Shown here: positions 32,002 through 32,833 of the stretch, one piece after another
Numbering within the stretch: position 1 is the first letter of the stretch
Layout: each line of letters starts with the position of its first letter
NCBI RefSeq assembly: GCF_001039355.2
Contig: NW_019775695.1
Location: forward strand, 72,703-105,535
DNA length: 32,833 nucleotides
Direction: 5' to 3'
DNA from: Lingula anatina
Taxonomy: Eukaryota > Brachiopoda > Lingulata > Lingulida > Lingulidae
Notes under the pieces: generated by a model
Seen by the model: only the letters and a program-made list of their open reading frames with translations
Database searches by the model: none
Told to the model about the DNA's origin: nothing
Translations under genes and position numbers: made by a program

Positions 32002-32833
32002 GACAAATGCCAAGACAAAGGTGACATTCTGACAGCCTCTTATCTGAGCTAAAAATCACAAGTACGCGACTGGCATTTAATGGCATCTTACAGCTTATTA
32101 CCTGTCAAAATGGTCTTGACTTGCACATTGATTGCTGTGCAGTAGCTCATTTGTTATTAATTGTTCAGTATTAATTTTGCTACTTTTAATTTTACTGAAT
32201 CTCAGGAAATGTTGTGTGCCTCTTTGCCCCAGTGTAGGCCCACTTTCTTAAGATGGAACATAGCTGTCCTACCATACATTTCCAGTAGATGAAAAACTGA
32301 AAAAGCAGTGGATAGTGAACATCAAGCGTGATGTAGGGAAGTCATTTCAGGTATATATTTTTCAGGGTGGTGGTGGCGAGGGGCTATACTTAGTGACAGG
32401 AAAAAAGATATTCTGTCATCTGTAATGGTTTTGCTCTCATAAGTTACATGGGTTTTGATTATTGTTGATTTAATATATAGTAAATGGTATATTTATATTA
32501 AACAATTACTACATATTTTTGTGTAAATAAAATGATGAAATTGTTTAAACACTGTCATAATTAGAGTTAAGTTATTCGGATTTTATATTCCAATCAAATT
32601 TTCTTATGTATCCTTAAAAGAAGGTTTTTAGTTACATAAATGCATTCACATAGGAAGTATTATAAAGCACCATTTGGTAAAACGATTCTCACAGGTAGAT
32701 AAGATATAACATGACCAATTTCTATAGGCTAATGATTGCCAGCCTGAGGAAATTGATTGCCAGTCTCTTTTGTCAGTGATTTTAAACTCAGATAAGAGGC
32801 TGTCAAAATGTCACCTTTGTCTTGGCATTTGTC
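32002..32833. mobile_element. Inverted-repeat transposon carrying a THAP remnant, cut by window end
   Basis: The last 47 bases (32787-32833) are the reverse complement of 32002-32048 with a single mismatch; looser similarity continues inward to about 32078 and 32757. The space between holds a decayed THAP coding segment. THAP domains form the DNA-binding N-terminus of P-element-type transposases, so this is probably a decayed, internally deleted member. The outer termini are not settled: the right one is beyond the window and the left may extend to about 31980 (CACTGGGG). Confidence 0.6.
32207..32350 (+). pseudogene. Broken THAP-domain exon
   Basis: One frame reads KCCVPLCPS, then after two in-frame stops (TAA at 32249, TAG at 32261) SYHTFPVDEKLKKQW and IVNIKRDVGKSFQ, ending at a GTATAT donor after 32350. 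The C-x3-C pair, the H-x-F-P block and the following W and K-R match the first half of a THAP zinc-binding domain; the later Cys and His are not seen. The stops lie in the same frame, so this is substitution decay, not frameshift. It sits between the inverted repeats and is probably a transposase relic. Confidence 0.6.

Overview
The window reads as animal nuclear DNA, most likely from a marine lophotrochozoan such as a mollusc. It is AT-rich, with small phase-matched exons, GT-AG introns of roughly 100 bp to 2.7 kb, many microsatellites, short non-autonomous transposons and one 20-N assembly gap. No prokaryotic-style operon is present. The mollusc suggestion rests on a beta-lactamase-like secretory gene of the gigasin-6/LACTB type and is an inference. 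All gene models were built by eye from reading frames, splice sites and phase continuity; none has transcript support here.

Left part (1-5450): a 306-bp near-palindromic foldback repeat, then a minus-strand five-exon gene (5301 back to 1975, 296 aa) for a basic soluble protein I do not recognise. About 100 bp upstream of its ATG lies a match to the RFX X-box, which suggests a ciliary role. A TTAA-flanked MITE sits in its last intron.

Middle (7348-22830): two plus-strand genes in tandem for related single-pass membrane proteins. Gene 1 (about 608 aa) has a signal peptide, an uncharacterised 166-aa domain, CUB, sushi/CCP, a Ser/Thr-rich stalk made partly of a duplicated exon, a membrane helix and a 141-residue tyrosine-containing tail. 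Gene 2 (410 aa) has a signal peptide, CUB, sushi/CCP, a 96-aa mucin-like stalk, a membrane helix and a short tail. Intron phases match and the sushi exons are both exactly 192 bp, so they are tandem paralogues. The extra domain of gene 1 sits on one symmetric 1-1 exon, as expected for exon shuffling. Possible SH2-binding motifs in the tails (YEEI in gene 1, YxN in gene 2) hint at signalling receptors.

Right part (26226-30539): a six-exon gene for a 559-aa secretory-pathway serine beta-lactamase-like protein with the SxxK, YxN and HxG motifs and, unusually, a C-terminal membrane anchor. It is followed by an exact 102-bp tandem duplication. At the right edge is part of a DNA transposon with long inverted repeats enclosing a THAP-domain remnant broken by two stops. 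Stretches between these loci show only simple repeats and MITEs.
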